A DNA stretch of 64,000 nucleotides from Gambelia wislizenii (GCA_030847615.1 JAUMIR010000004.1:105600001-105664000); one strand, 5' to 3'; positions 31,593-44,317 are shown, counted from the first letter of the stretch. Numbers and translations: made by a program. The notes: generated from the letters alone by a model not told the origin.

Positions 31593-32638
31593 GATGCTGG
31601 GTGGCACCCTGCTCAGTATTTACAATGTCATAAGTCAGACTTAACAACCTCATAAATTGTGCTACTGGCATTTATTTTTCTGGCACCATTACTATGACCA
31701 TAAATGCCCCCCAAATCTACCTTAAAAGCCATGCAGCCACACCAAAGGAATTCTGCAGCCCTGGTGGGTGGAGCACTGAAGAATCATGCATCCAACCCCT
31801 TCCCAGCAGTGAACTGCAGTGTGACAAGCAGTTTCAATAGAACCCCCACATGGTCCATGCTGCTGCCCATCACACTGCAACTTAATGTCAAGAGGGGTCT
31901 GGATGCAACCCAGTCATGAGTGCCATAGACCTCCTTCAGTTGGTGCAGCTTCCTGACTTTTAAGATTGGTTGTGGGGGGATCACATTGAGAGATAAATCA
32001 TAGCTACATCACTGAGGCTTATTCCAGAAATGACACTGCTTCTGATAGTAGTACTGTCATTCAGTGAACTGAACTGGGAGTGGGGATACATTCTCTTCTG
32101 TATGGGCTAAGGCCACACTTTAAAGACTGGACTTTAAAGCATGGGAGTACTTGTAGACTTGACCTTCCTTTTGGATGCTCATTTGATGGCTGTGGCATCA
32201 CTTCAGCTATTTATACCTTCCTGGAAACTTTCACACATGATTTGTCACATCCATATTTGTTTATTGTAATAGACTCTACATATAGCTCCCTCTGAAAAGC
32301 CTTCAAAAACCACAGCTGGTGCAAGACACAGTGACCAGATTGTCCTCTGGAGCTTATATTACAGGTCATACCATTAATTTTTGTTATCTTTTTTATTTTT
32401 CCGTCTGTTACTTATTGATTATAGGTGCAATTTTAAACTGCTTGACTGAATTTACACATGTTATATTTTGGACTATGATTCCCAGAACCAAACCCTCTCT
32501 CCCAGGCAGCACAGCCATTCCACATACCATACCACGTTGTGGCTTCCATTTCAGTGGGTGATGCATGCATTCTAGATTTAGTCCAGTCTTTAAGGGAGCC
32601 ATCCAAGGGTTCATTTGTTTTTTACAGGTTTTTCAGAC
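31593..32638. other. no gene recognised
   Basis: Between 31690 and 31980 there is an approximate inverted repeat: AACCCCTTCCCAGCAGTGAACTG and GTGTGACAAGCAG words against CATCACACTGCAACTTAATG and AGAGGGGTCTGGATGC. This suggests a decayed palindromic element. A CR1/L2-like word string near 32080-32320 is too weak to call. Confidence 0.3.
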
Positions 32639-33261
32639 TAAGGAGATTTTCACACCAGCTATCTGTTCCATTGCAGACATGGAACAGGGTCACTGAAAGA
32701 GTCCTCTTTCAGATGACATTCACACCCTTGAATGCCCTCAATGTAACTATTCTGTTTTCTCCCCATGATATTTCAATCACAGGGAGAAGTCATAAATGAC
32801 CACTCATTCCGTTTCTGTCATGGAATCACGGGTGGTCTGAAAGGTGTCCCGTTCCTCTCCCGTGATGACAGCTGAGGGGGGGAGGTCTGTTCTGGACACT
32901 TCCAGGCAGGAACAGGACACCCAGGTAAGTGGCACCCTTCTCTCCCCCCACCCCCGAATTACTTGTAATTTCTTTTTAAAAAATTGTACTTCGTTTTTTG
33001 TTATGACGTTTGGGTGTGTTATTTTTGAATTTCCCGCATGGCTGTTCTCTCGCGAGAATGAGCGGGATTTGGCTTCACTGTTGTAAAAGCAGCTTTACGG
33101 CAGCTGCCTTTACAGCAATGAGCCCAAGGGGAGAGGGAGGATGTGCCTGCTGCGGGATTAAGGTAAGCGTGTGAACATTTTCCTTAATCCCATAGCAGGG
33201 ATGGGAGAGGGGCTTGCGGAGCAGAAACAGGGCAATTGGCCCCATTGTGAAAATCTCCTAA
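32639..33261 (+). mobile_element. B-type MITE, 617 bp, GC-richer variant
   Basis: The ends are GGAGATTTTCACACC and TTGTGAAAATCTCC (32642-33258) with TAA on both sides (32639-32641, 33259-33261). ATATTTCAATCACAGGG is shared with the centre of the fold-back at 28210. CCAGGTAAGTGGCAC, GAATTTCCCGCATGG and TCTCGCGAGAA are the common B modules. Confidence 0.85.
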
Positions 33262-35605
33262 AACCCAAAGCAGTGAAACCATCCCAGTAAAATGAAAGCC
33301 ACTAACCTGCGCCACCGTACAAAGCTTTTTAAAATTATTTTATTTCAAAAACATGATATAAAATATTTACAAAACAAAATAAATTAATTTCCTCTCCAGC
33401 TATGTTTGAATGTACACAATAACTTATTTTTTACTTTCTTATATAAATATATATTTATGCTATTGCACAATATAACTACAGATACAATATAACATTACCT
33501 TTTCAAAACAATATTTCTTAGTTTATCGTATCTCCAACAAAGCAAAGCTATAAACAGTTTTGAATCAGAGTATCCAAAGAACTACCTAGTACATGATCCT
33601 TCCTATTGGATGTTTTCAAAAACAGTGGCCTCCTATGCATCTCAATCCTTTCACAAGCATGGTTGGCCAAAAGGTAGGAAAGGGCCTTTTCTCTTATGGT
33701 TAAACATCTCTTTATGTTTCAGGCATGTTGTGAAGGCTTATCTATTCCTACTATTTCACCAGCTTTTAATGTGGTTTAATGCTTCCGTCTACCTGTTTCA
33801 CATTTTTAAAAATCTGCTCTTATTATATAGTAGTTGTTTTTAAGCAATATAATACTAATTATTTTGAAGTGTTTTAGTAAGTTTGTAAGCTACTTTTCAC
33901 AGAAAATTGAAAGAAAATTGAGGTAAATATGACCAAATAAAGAACAACAAATATTTTAAAATCTGCTAAATGAAGTTGGGCTTATTTTTGAAATAATGCC
34001 AAAAAAGAACAGGAAAGCCAAATGTGAAATCTTTTAATTATCAAAAGCTGCATTCTGGTAGCAGCTATGAGTACAAGCCATTTCTCATGTCAGTGAAACC
34101 AGAATAAGGAAGGTGTGTGGTTATATGTCTGATATATTCAGTAGGCATATTTACATTAATTTCTGCCATACTCATCCAAACAGACATTGAGAAGGATGCT
34201 GAATGTAGAATGTGGTGATCTGTACACAGATGTCAGGACTAAGTGCTTAGATTATGTAATAAATGATAGTCATGAACACCTTGCAGTACATTTCACTGTG
34301 CGGTACAGCATCTGAAAAGCACTTTAACACTTTTCCATGTATCTCATGGGCTTTGAACAATTATGGCTGGCTTAGCAGAATTAGTTTTTGTTTAAATAGT
34401 GCCCACTGAATGCTTCATTAACTTTGTGGATAATAAATATTTCTTTTATTTTACCACAGTATTAATGACTACTTCCATATATAGCATTTTGAACATAAGC
34501 TCAAAATGCACTTTCCCAAACAACCCCAAAAGTCTCCTTCTACAAAATGTGGTAGACCTGGTATCAGAATGCAGTCATTGACAATTATAAGTTGATGATG
34601 GAAAGTAGCATGAAATTTGAGACATTTGTTGAAGGTTCCTGAACAGTCAATGTTCCCCAGAGAGTATTGGCAATTATTATGGCAATATACTCATTTTGGA
34701 CAATCAGCAGCATGCTCCAAGAGAAGATGAAATTTAGTCATTAGCCAAAGATATTGAGTGACACTCCACATGTAAAAGTGATTGCCAGAATTTTCTCCTA
34801 TTTCTTATGGCTTCTGAAGATGAAAAGGACTGGTGAAGAAATGGCAGCATTCATGGAGCAAATGAAATTTCTTGAAATGTATTCCACAGGATCTGGAAAA
34901 TGATTGAGGTGTTATGTTATGTTTTTCAGCAAATGCACATTAATTGTTACCTAATACTGTGAAGCAAAGTTATTGATTGGATAAAAGAAAACTAATCAAA
35001 CGAATGGGTTATTAGCCCATCACATCAGTTGGTGCAGTTGATTTCATGCACAATAACCATAGCACCACCACCGTACCGGCACACTTTTATTTAAAAATAT
35101 ATATATAATAATAAGAGAACATGTATCCATGTGTCCATCTCCATCATAGATACAAGCCCATGAAATCTGGACACTTGAAACTTAGTATGGATGCTAATGA
35201 GATGCAAGGAGTGTGCATATTGGGTTACCATTAAAATGGATTAATTTTACTTAGTTAAAATTGGTTTGTGGTCTGCAGTACCATCTTTAGTTACTAGATG
35301 GAAGATGTCACTAAAGAGGTCCGTAGGGATAAATCAGGGTATCCTACCAGGCCTGGCCCATTCATTTCTCCAAAGGGCCTCTAGGCAACTCCATGTAATC
35401 CTTCCCCCAAACTCTTTGAACAATTAAGAAAGAGAGAGAGAAGAATGGGTCCTGTTGTTTGGTAAGGAAGTGGGGAGGACAGTGAACCAGGGGAGGGGAG
35501 GATGGATAAACACTGGGCTGGTGCAATGGAAAGACTGATGAGGAAATGGAAGAGAAGAAAAGATGCAGAGAAAGAAAAGAAAGAGCACTAATCTTCTCTA
35601 GAGAT
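33262..35605. other. AT-rich spacer, no gene recognised
   Basis: No coding region or known repeat could be identified. The block 35110-35360 (words such as TCCATCTCCATCATAGATAC and CATGAAATCTGGACAC) has the look of an interspersed repeat but I cannot place it. Confidence 0.35.
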
Positions 35606-35608
35606 GTA

Positions 35609-36787
35609 GGAGATTATCAGATACAGCACATATGGCATTATAAAGATGACACAATACTGCCAAAGGGCTCCCCTATTGCATGAGGTCATCCTCCTCACGT
35701 TCTCCTGCTGCAATAAAGGTGTTCTTTTTTATTAATGGGTCAAGTCACAATTGATATCCCATGTTGTTGTTTTTCAAAGTACTGCTTGTGTGCAAAACCG
35801 CAACCTGTTCTGCTGGTGTGATTACAGCACCAATGGGCGGTCCCCACAAGAACACTTCCAGCTGAGAATGCAAAAACTAGGTATAGGATGCTCTTTTTAT
35901 GGGCTTCCCTGTTTTGCTGGCAAGTTTTTAAGTGTGTTTCAGTGTTTGTGTGTTCATTTTGTTTGTTAATTAAGGTGTTTTTAGACTTTTAAGTGCGCTC
36001 GTGTCATCTCAAGAGAACTGCTGAAGCCTTGCTCATGTGAAAATGCGGAAGTAAACAGTACTAGTGGTTGTGTTGCAATAATTCAGGGATGGTTCTTTCT
36101 CATGATTACAGCAATTTGTGAGAAGAAGTGTTATTATGCCAGGATACTTAGCACTTTTATCCGACCATGCAAATACAGCATCATAAGGATGCCTAATGAT
36201 TGTGAAAGGGTGCACTTAGCAGATGGCGTCACCCTTTCATGATAATGTACTGCTAAAAACCCATCCTATTTTATTGAGGGCCTGTCAACTGATCCCCCAT
36301 GGCACTTTTCTGCCAGCATTGCCAGCATTTGAATCCACGTGCCATTGTACTCACATGAATGCAGCATCAATGGTCAATCCAGCCAGAACACTTCTGGGTG
36401 AGATTGTGACCTCCAGGTAGGTGATGCTCTTTTTATGACCTTTCCCGGTTTACTTGTAAGTTTTTAAGTGTGTTTGTGTGCTATCTGTAACTTTTTGAGT
36501 GTTATTTTTGTTTTTTGTTTTTTTAATTTCCCACGCTAGGTATTCTCGCGATAATCTGATGGATTTCAAATGAGAAAGTGAATGGAGCTCCATCCACTCC
36601 TTGTTCATTGCCGGGAAGTCTTTTGCTGGGATGCAAGTAAGTGAGTTATGAAGTGTTCTTTTGCCAGCATAAAAATGGCACAAATTATGCCTGCAAAAAA
36701 ACGTTTTGGGTGGGGGTTTGATAAAGTCCTTATGCTTTAAAATATAGTGGGACAAAAATGTTTTTAGAAGCTTATCTGATAATCTCC
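35609..36787 (+). mobile_element. B/A-related MITE interrupted by a second MITE
   Basis: The outer ends are GGAGATTATCAGATA and TATCTGATAATCTCC; flanking triplets are GTA and ATA. The left body (to 36150) has TTTTTTATTAATGGGTCAAG, CAGCACCAATGGGCGG and AACACTTCCAGCTGAGA. After the inserted element (36151-36729) the last 58 bp of the outer element resume. Confidence 0.75.
36148..36732 (+). mobile_element. A-type MITE nested in a B-ended MITE
   Basis: The element 36151-36729 starts GCACTTTTATCCGACC (a slightly altered A end) and finishes TTTGATAAAGTCC. TTA is duplicated on both sides (36148-36150, 36730-36732). Usual A modules, including CCAGGTAGGTGA and TTAATTTCCCACGC. Confidence 0.83.
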
Positions 36788-37854
36788 ATAGTTGCAGGCA
36801 GATCTGAGATATTCAAATTTCCAGAGAACCTGTGGGCCATAATATATGGCATTTCCCTCTGCAGCACTCCAACTATACACAAAGTTAAAAGAGGAGGAGA
36901 GATGGTTTTGCTCCATGATAAGCAGGAAGAGAGTGAACAGAGTGGAACAAGCACCAAGGTGCCAAGGTGTATAAAGAAAAACAGTATACAGAAAGAAAGA
37001 AAATCAAAGTGGGATAAAGAGAAAAGGGGGTGGAGTAGGGTGGGGAAGGAAAAGAAGGGTTTCTAGCCCATGTGAAGCTGGACATTTCAGCAGCTTAGAA
37101 ATTAGGGCCAAAGAAATCAGATTGAGGCAGCATTAAGTAAAGAAGGCTTCTTTTCACTGGACTGATCAAATTAATTATGCTAAAAAGCTGAAAATAGAGA
37201 GAAGTAGAACAGAATTAGCCCCTCAAATAAGTCCTTGAGGCAAAGCTAGGAATGAGACTATTTCAGAGTGATCCAGTGATATTTACAAATCAGAACCTTG
37301 TGCTATGTTCCCTCTGGCACCTGCTGACACTGATTTCTGTTATCCTTGTGGACTTGTGTAGATGAATCATAACATATGGGTACCCAGGGTGCAAATATAG
37401 AACTCTGGGTTACTATTGTCACTGGAAATGGAATCCCTTCAAAGACGTTTCAGTCATTATTACCGCTGATTTTTGATCCAGCAGTTTTGTGTCGTTTTCA
37501 AAGCTATTTACATGAATGTGAATTTTTGAAAGTGCACAGTGTTGGAGAGATATGTGGCTGAGATCTCAGCTCAGCATGCAATATATACATGCAAACTCCA
37601 TCAGTGAGGAGGTGTCTAATGCAAATGAAGGCAGTGTGGTTTTCAGCAGGTAAAAATAAGGAAAGGGTATTGATCTTACTTCATATATAAGTTGAAAGTA
37701 TAGAGATGTAGAAGCCTGGAAAAATGTTGGGGAGGGGTTGGGTTCTGTGAAAAATGGCCAAAAATGACTATGGAATGTTTTGTTTTAGAATGATCAATGG
37801 TCACTAAAATATTTTAGACAAGGTGTTCATGTATTTACTGCCCCAAAATTTCTA
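36788..37854. other. no feature recognised
   Basis: Purine-rich block 36880-37065 gives a lysine-rich chance frame. No repeat family was recognised. Confidence 0.35.
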
Positions 37855-38330
37855 AAAACTCCTCCCCTCCCCTCAGCAGTCCAGGAGTGAATGCAGCTCA
37901 CACGGAGCTGCATTTGCTTCCTAGTTGAAATCCTGGGCTATTCTCACAAGACGACGAATGCGTGGGAAATCCAAACTTTAAAGGAAAAATACACATCAAA
38001 AATACCAAGTAACCCGGGGAGGGTACAAAAAAGTATGTCACTTACCTCATTGTCCCTATTGCACCTGGAAGTGTTTTGCACAGACCTCCCACTGATGCTG
38101 GCATCGCATCAGCATAACAGGGCACCTTTTCACTTGCCCATCATTCCGTCATAGGAATGGAATGGGTGATCTATTCACGGCTTAGCCCATGAATAGAAAG
38201 GAGCGATGGTGGAACAGAATGAGCACGACGGGGGCATGACAACTCGGGAATGGCATCGTTTGAAAATAAAGCCCTTTGTTGATTTCCTGGCATTGTTGTC
38301 ATACCATATTAAGGGCATCTGATAATCTCC
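37855..38330 (-). mobile_element. B-type MITE, one end lost
   Basis: The right end is CATCTGATAATCTCC. Modules match 48117-48722 in the same orientation: CCAGGAGTGAATGCAGCTC, TGTCACTTACCTCAT, CCATTCACTGATGCTGG-like words and a GAAAATAAAGCCC block. About the first 100 bp of the left end are missing. Confidence 0.7.
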
Positions 38331-38819
38331 TTTATCACACTTCACTGTTATAGTGCTATTATTCCACTTTAACTGCTATTGCTGCCTCCTGTGGAATTCT
38401 GGGGTTTGTAGTTCAGTGAGGCCTAAGAGCTCTCTGGCTGAAAATTCTAAATTCCTTCCCTAAACTGCAAATCCCAGGCTCCACAGGAGGCAGCCATAGT
38501 AGTTAAAGTAGAATATAGCACTACAATAGCCCTGGTGGCGCAGTGGTTAAATGCCAGTACTGCAAGTCACCACATTGCACGTTCAATTCCAGTGGGATCC
38601 AAGGTTCACTCAGCCTTCCATCCTTTCATAGGTCAGTAAAATGAGTACCCAGCTTGTGGGGGCAATTAGCTGACACACATTGGAAACTGCTTAATGCAGT
38701 GAAGATGTGTAAATTGCTATTGCTTAAAACAATTTGTAAGCCACTCTGATAGTCTTGTGGCTGAAGAGCGGGGTATAGATAAATAAATAAATAAATAAAT
38801 AAATAGTATAGTGTGATAA
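38331..38819. mobile_element. B'-type palindromic MITE split by a SINE2
   Basis: The left part runs TTTATCACACTTCACTGTTATAG into TATTATTCCACTTTAACTGC. The right arm TAGTTAAAGTAGAATATAGC is cut at about 38527, and TATAGTGTGATAAACT after the SINE (38805-38819) is the inverse of the left start. Related to 28193-28750. Confidence 0.65.
38528..38804 (+). mobile_element. SINE2 copy
   Basis: Head AGCCCTGGTGGCGCAGTGG, box CACGTTCAATTCCAG, tail AGAGCGGGGTATAGATAAAT and an (AAAT)n run. It sits inside the B'-type MITE. Confidence 0.85.
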
Positions 38820-38822
38820 ACT

Positions 38823-39053
38823 GATATTCCACTTAAACATTAGAAAGAACCTCTTGAAGGTAAGAGCTGCTTCTTGAGGGTAAGAGTGGAATGCAGTGCC
38901 TTGGAGTGTGGTGGACTCTCCCCTTTGGAAGTTTTTAAACAGAGGCTGGACAGCCATCTGTCAGGATTGCTTTGATGTTGTATTCCTACATGGCAGAGGG
39001 CTGGACTGGATGGCCTTTGTGGTCTCTTCCAACTCTGTGATTCTATGATTTTA
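38823..39053 (+). mobile_element. CR1 LINE 3' end
   Basis: The words GAAGTTTTTAAACAGAGGCT, GGACAGCCATCTGTCAGG, GGCTGGACTGGATGGCC and the terminal TCTGTGATTCTATGATT are those of the CR1 3' UTR, with its ATTCTATG microsatellite end. 5'-truncated; no coding part remains. Confidence 0.88.
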
Positions 39054-39483
39054 AGATCATTACAATTCCTGGTCTTGGTTACTTTTTCTCACTTCTTTTT
39101 ATAGAAATGAGTATATTATGTCTATTTAGCACTGTGCAGAACTAGTGGAAACAATATAGTTTTCTCTGTTAGTATCTTCTGTTTTTATTGGATTTTGTTT
39201 TGTGGGATTTGTTTGTTGGTTTGTTTGTTTTTTGCTTGATCCCCAATCTGGCAAAACAAAAGAGATTCCTATAGTTCAGGTGTTCCTTACAGTTATGGGA
39301 TCTTGTAGTTCTATTGTAACAACAACGACAACCTTAACCTTGTTGTTAATCCTAGCTAAAGTAGATCCATTGAATCAATGGAATTTACCTCCATATTGAC
39401 TCACTATTCAAGAACTGGTCAACTGGGTCTACTGTAGCTGGGACTACTCAATAGGATGACAGGCCAAATTTTAAAAAATAAAA
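39054..39483. other. no feature recognised
   Basis: Contains a GTTT repeat near 39205-39230 and a short ACAACAACGACAACC run. No gene. Confidence 0.35.
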
Positions 39484-39626
39484 CTTCTGGTGGAAGTTGA
39501 CCATAGAATTGTGTTGGAGGACATACATATATTTTCAGTCACATATAGGGCAGCAGAAGACACCATGGAAAATACAGTAACCCATGAATAATCAAATCCA
39601 TGAATGCTGAACCTGCAAATGTGGAC
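39484..39626. mobile_element. decayed Tigger-like MITE (relative of 27100-27303)
   Basis: GAAGTTGACCATAGAATTGTG and the CATGAATAATCAAATCCATG words correspond to the second half of the element at 27100. Ends are lost. Confidence 0.45.
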
Positions 39627-40045
39627 TTCAATTATATCTTGAATAAACTATATAAACTATATTATTACCACATCAGACATGATGATTTCATAACAAACCA
39701 AGTTATACAGAATCTATTTTATGTTCTAAAGCAACAAAGTGACTTTTACTCTGTAAAGTATTTTTCAATTTTTCTAAAAATTTCCCAGGAAAAAGTGGCT
39801 TTTTTCATGGCTTCTAAATTTCCAGAAAGTTTATCTCTCTAGTTGGGTGTAGTCAAAGCTAAGTATTTGTTGTGCCCTCTATGGTCAAAGGTTAGAATTT
39901 GGTCAATTGGACCAAAAGGTCCATTTAGCCTTCCATGCTGTCAAACAAAGGTTCTCCTATAGTTGTTTCCAGCAGAAAGTATTCAGTGCCATACTGAACT
40001 TAGGCCATAGAGCCAATCCAAATGACAAGAAGCATAAACTAGGAA

Positions 40046-40080
40046 TAATAGCACTATAACAGTGTAGTGTAATAATCTCC
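40046..40080. mobile_element. B'-type MITE right end only
   Basis: AATAATAGCACTATAACAGTG followed by TAGTGTAATAATCTCC and then TTA. It is the terminal arm of the palindromic MITE at 28193 and 38331. Confidence 0.65.
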
Positions 40081-43039
40081 TTAGATAATATATGCATCAT
40101 GTGGCACAGTGACACAACAAGCAGAACATGGATTTCGATCAACTGGAAATGGAGGGTCAGTTCACTCATGGCCCAAGAAGGTGTACCTTAGATGCTCACT
40201 GTTTTTCATACTTTCTTTTCATTCCTCATAGAGCATGCTCATGCAACCTGTCATATGTCATAGTGGTTTGTGGTATAATTCCAATGTCTTGGTTCATACT
40301 AAACAATTATACTTTAAAGGGCAGCCCATGGAAATATGCACAACCACAGCAGTATGTCAGCCAGATCTCATATGATGAAGAGTCAAATAAAAGTGCTTCC
40401 ACAAAATAATAAACAAGACATGGTTTCATTTCCTCCTCCCTGCACTTCCTTCCAATTCATCATTCTCAGTCACATTGTACATTTTAAAAGGAGTAAGCAT
40501 GCTATCTGGACATAAGCCAGTAGGCTAGGGTTTTTTGTTTTTGTTTTTTTTAAAGAGAAAGACACACTAATTAAACCCAAGAGTAGGACTGAGGTGTGAA
40601 AAATACTGAACATAAGTTTCATGACACATTCAAATGTGTAACTGAAAAGGAAACCAGAGCTAACACAAAGAAAATATTCAAAGATGGATGGAACGCTGTG
40701 TTAATGGACTTTGGATAGGTGAACGATTTGAAACTAATTTTTAAAAGCTATTTTTTTTACAGTTTCTACAAACAGCTATCATTCCATTACTTTGGATTTT
40801 CAATCTCACATGAATGTTTATTAGTACACATTTATACACATGTGCTCAATAGACAAGGAAATATAAGGATGATGGGCAGTGCCATAGAATACCCAGAGTG
40901 GCATATGCACTGTGGTAGTTCAAAGTAGCTTAAGAAACCTAACAAAGATAAAGCTTGAAACACTTAAGATGGATTTTACCATAAATCTTTTGCAGAACAT
41001 TTATAGAACGGAAGCAGTAATCAGCATGCTAACCCTAGAAGCAGAGTAGAAAACTAATCCTAATGACAGTGACAGGATGACAGAAAATAGGCAGGTGTTG
41101 GGGCTTTACACTAAAGGGTTGAGAGTGTGCTAGATAAATGGCAAGGGAGTGCTTGTGGACTTAAGCACAAAGTTATGGGAAACAGAACTGAGTGGGTTTG
41201 AGCAAGATCAGGAGAAAACTAGCTTTGGTTCTCATGTGGGCAAAGTCTACAAAAGATGGTAAGGAAGCACGAACAGCAATCTAAGCCATTGCATGGAAGG
41301 CCTGAGCCTTGTGTTGAACTGGAAATACCTGAAAAATAGATTATGGAGTGGAGAGCAATGGAACAGCACTTCTTCTTGGATTATGACATGAAGAAAGGCA
41401 AGGAAGCCAGATGGGAAAGGCAAGGAGGGGAAGCTGGCTAAGTGAATAATGTTGATCTCTTTAGATTCTGCAAAAGCCAAGTCCAATGACCTTGAATTTT
41501 GACATGATTGCAAAAGGATTAAGTCACTGAGCTTAAAACACACAATCCTTAATAGTCATACCATTTATAAACAACCTCTCTGGAGTTTTAAGTAATATAC
41601 TAATCATATGTAGCCTCAACAGTGTCAAGACTATAGTCAAACATGCAGTCTGGACCCTTCCAGTGTTCTAAACACTTATCCCAGTGTGGTTGGGCAGCAC
41701 TGGAATGGGCATTGCCTAAATATTGTGGTGACTCCCATGTTGATAGGAATGGTGACCCTAATCTAGGTTTTAGTCTAAACTTTAAAAAAAACTATTCAAA
41801 GTATGCCCAAAATAGGTTCAGCACTTTAGATAACTTCTTTAAAGGCAAGACTAAAACTCAGAGTGGATTTACCATACCACTGGACACAAGAGCCACTCAT
41901 CATCTAAATGCAGCAATGGATGATACACAGGGATTATGCTGTACCTGGACATCCATAGAAGCAGATTAGCACAAGTCAAAAAGCAAAGCCCTGGTCTTGG
42001 GAATGTAGACTCTTTCACAGAGGAATGATGTTAAGGGCAGATCACAAGAAGAGGGTAGCATTGTATGGAAATGCTGGGAGGGTCTTAAAGCAATTCACCA
42101 GCACACATCTTCTCAACAGGAGACAAAACGAAGGCAGCTTTAGGATATGGGTGTTCTGAGGATGAGGTTAAGCAAACAAAGAGCTTGGCTCCTAGAAAGA
42201 ACTTTTCCTTTAGACGCATGGTTTCTGTCTTAAATTTGGGCTTGCTGATTAAGCATTGGAAAACCTAACTTCAATTGGATAAACAGGTAGAGGTTCCCAG
42301 GAGAGGCATCTGGGATTTAACCTGCTGATCTCTACTGAGATGAAAACACTTCATGACTGGACCATGTTTTTCCTATCATGTTTTAGACAGGCCAATTTGT
42401 AGATTATCTCATGGAATGTTTGACTGAGGTTGTTTGACTTCCAGGTGACCTGGGAGTCATGAAGTAATTCCTATTTATCCAGATTTCTTATTCCACCCAG
42501 CAGTGACTGCCTCACAGTTGGCTGATTGTAAAGAGGTGTGCTTAAAGGAATTGATGGAAAGCAGTCAATCCCAACACAGGATGTTGTGATGGGAGGGGCC
42601 TCTGTGAGGGAATGTCTGAGAGATTGACAGTTGAGAAGACAGTTGGGAGTGAACTGTGACGAGAGAAGGTGGTATGAATCAGATGAGAGAGGGGATGATT
42701 TGAGTGGAAGTATGGTCTGTCACTAATGGAAGGAACCATTGTTAATATATCATTATTACAGAGTCCTGGAAGTTGTTAACACATTCTTATAATAAATCAA
42801 CTAAACTCTTTTGTTAACTATTATGCTGGCTCATATTGGATTTATTTCCCTTTGAATAAGGAGTGGTCACCCTATCCAAAAGATTACACACTATTAGACA
42901 ATTTTTCCACTGAGAGGGTCACCTGGAGACTCAGGCCCAACCTATAAAGGGATACCAGAGAGGGACCTAGAATAGAGTGGCAGTGATGGACAGCCAGAGC
43001 TGAAAACTGTGGGGCTGTGCTAGTGAGGCCAACGTCACA
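40081..43039. other. low-repeat AT-rich region; possible LTR-like stretch near 42580-42890
   Basis: No exon could be supported. At 42583-42892 a stretch begins TGTGATGGGAGGGGCC, contains AATAAATCAACTAAACTC and ends near TTACACA, which is LTR-like. I found no matching 4-6-bp target duplication, so it is not called as an LTR. Confidence 0.3.
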
Positions 43040-43088
43040 CTGATTGATTTCCTTTGAACTGAAGAACAGTTCAAAGGAAATCAATCAG
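43040..43088. repeat. perfect 22-bp hairpin, 5-nt loop
   Basis: 43040-43061 and 43067-43088 are exact inverted copies around the loop AAGAA; the stem reads CTGATTGATTTCCTTTGAAC and two more bases. The sequence around it is not part of a recognised MITE. Confidence 0.9.
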
Positions 43089-43228
43089 CCAATTGTGAAG
43101 AAGTTGCTGTTGGTTGGAATAAAGGTGTAGCCAAATGGCCTATAGTTTCATTTTCTATATGACAGGATAATACATTCAACTAAAGGAATAAATATATATG
43201 GCCTTGATCACCCCCAAATTTACTAACA

Positions 43229-43464
43229 CAGTGGGCCCTTGGCATCTGCTGGTGTTTGGTTCTAGGACTCTCGTGGATATCAAAATCTGTGGGTGCTCAA
43301 GTCCCATTATATGCAATGGCATAGTAAAACAGTGTCCCTTATATAAAATATCAAAATCAAGGTTTGCTTTTAGAAATTTTCTTTTTTCAGGGAGGGGTGA
43401 TATTTTCAAGCCATGGATAGTGGAATCTGTGGGTGCAGAATCCATGGATACAAAGGGCCACCTG
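43229..43464 (+). mobile_element. Tigger-type MITE
   Basis: The ends are CAGTGGGCCCTTGGCATC and CAAAGGGCCACCTG, followed by TA. GGTTCTAGGACTCTCGTGG and CCCTTATATAAAATATC are family blocks. Confidence 0.82.
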
Positions 43465-44228
43465 TACTTTATGAGGTATATACAACACTCTCCTTTATAG
43501 TGCTTCCATGAATATGTGATCAAAAAGTACATGTTATGATCTAATGGAGAGTGATTGCCACCATTCACTTAGACCTTTGCCAACCTTTACAATGATTCAG
43601 TGGTTTCTGCAGTTATAGCCAAATTCCACATGGGGCACAAGAAGATTACAAATGATTTTGGCTAAATAAAGAACTGGGTTGACATTTTGCAATTTAAAGT
43701 CATTCAAACATAATGAGATGAATCCTTAAAAAAAAAAAGGCTAAATAATGTCATTCATTACAAAATGGATGAAAAGCAGATGTGCACAAGCAACGTGTAT
43801 CAAAGTGTTACATATAAAGGCAAGAAGTATGTGTCCCCTGTGGAAAGATGTATCAGCTCCAAATGCCCATAGGAGGAAGAACTCTCCATAACAAACATTT
43901 GAATGTGGAATGGGATGTAGAGGGGGGAGAAGAAGGATGAGCTGTAAGAGAAACAGGAAGTCCTCAGAATCAGGTATTCTGAGCTGTACAGGAGACTATT
44001 GTCAGCTTTGTGCAGCTATTCAGTTTGTAGGTTTTCAAGCTCTTCCTTCACAATGAAAATCATAGACAAGGCATGATTTTATCCAAGATTCTTGGAATTA
44101 CATCAGTAGTATTACAAGATTAAAATAGTACAAACTTTCAATAGAGTCATATTGCTCCTTTTTCAGCCAAAAGTAAAAGAGTTGTGAAATTTCAATAGTT
44201 CTGTTTATGGCATTGAAAATATGCATTT
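43465..44228. other. no feature recognised
   Basis: AT-rich spacer without identifiable gene or repeat. Confidence 0.35.
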
Positions 44229-44317
44229 GTTGTTGTTGGTGTGTGGCTTCAAGTCATTTCTTACTTATGGCAACCCTAAGGTGAACCTATCATGGGGTTT
44301 TCAGAGTCTGAGAGTGT
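44229..44317 (-). mobile_element. SINE1 3' fragment, reverse
   Basis: TTGTTGTTG, GGCTTCAAGTCATTTCTTAC and ATGGCAACCCTAAGGTGAACC are the reverse of the SINE1 tail. The rest of the element is missing. Confidence 0.75.

Noticed and set aside
42583..42892. solo LTR
   Set aside because: TG and CA ends and AATAAA can be picked out, but the 5-bp flanks do not match and the ends have no inverted repeat.
43176..43568. 130-codon minus-strand frame
   Set aside because: Most of it is the translation of a Tigger MITE and similar frames occur in other copies (10.1, 21.5, 25.2 kb).
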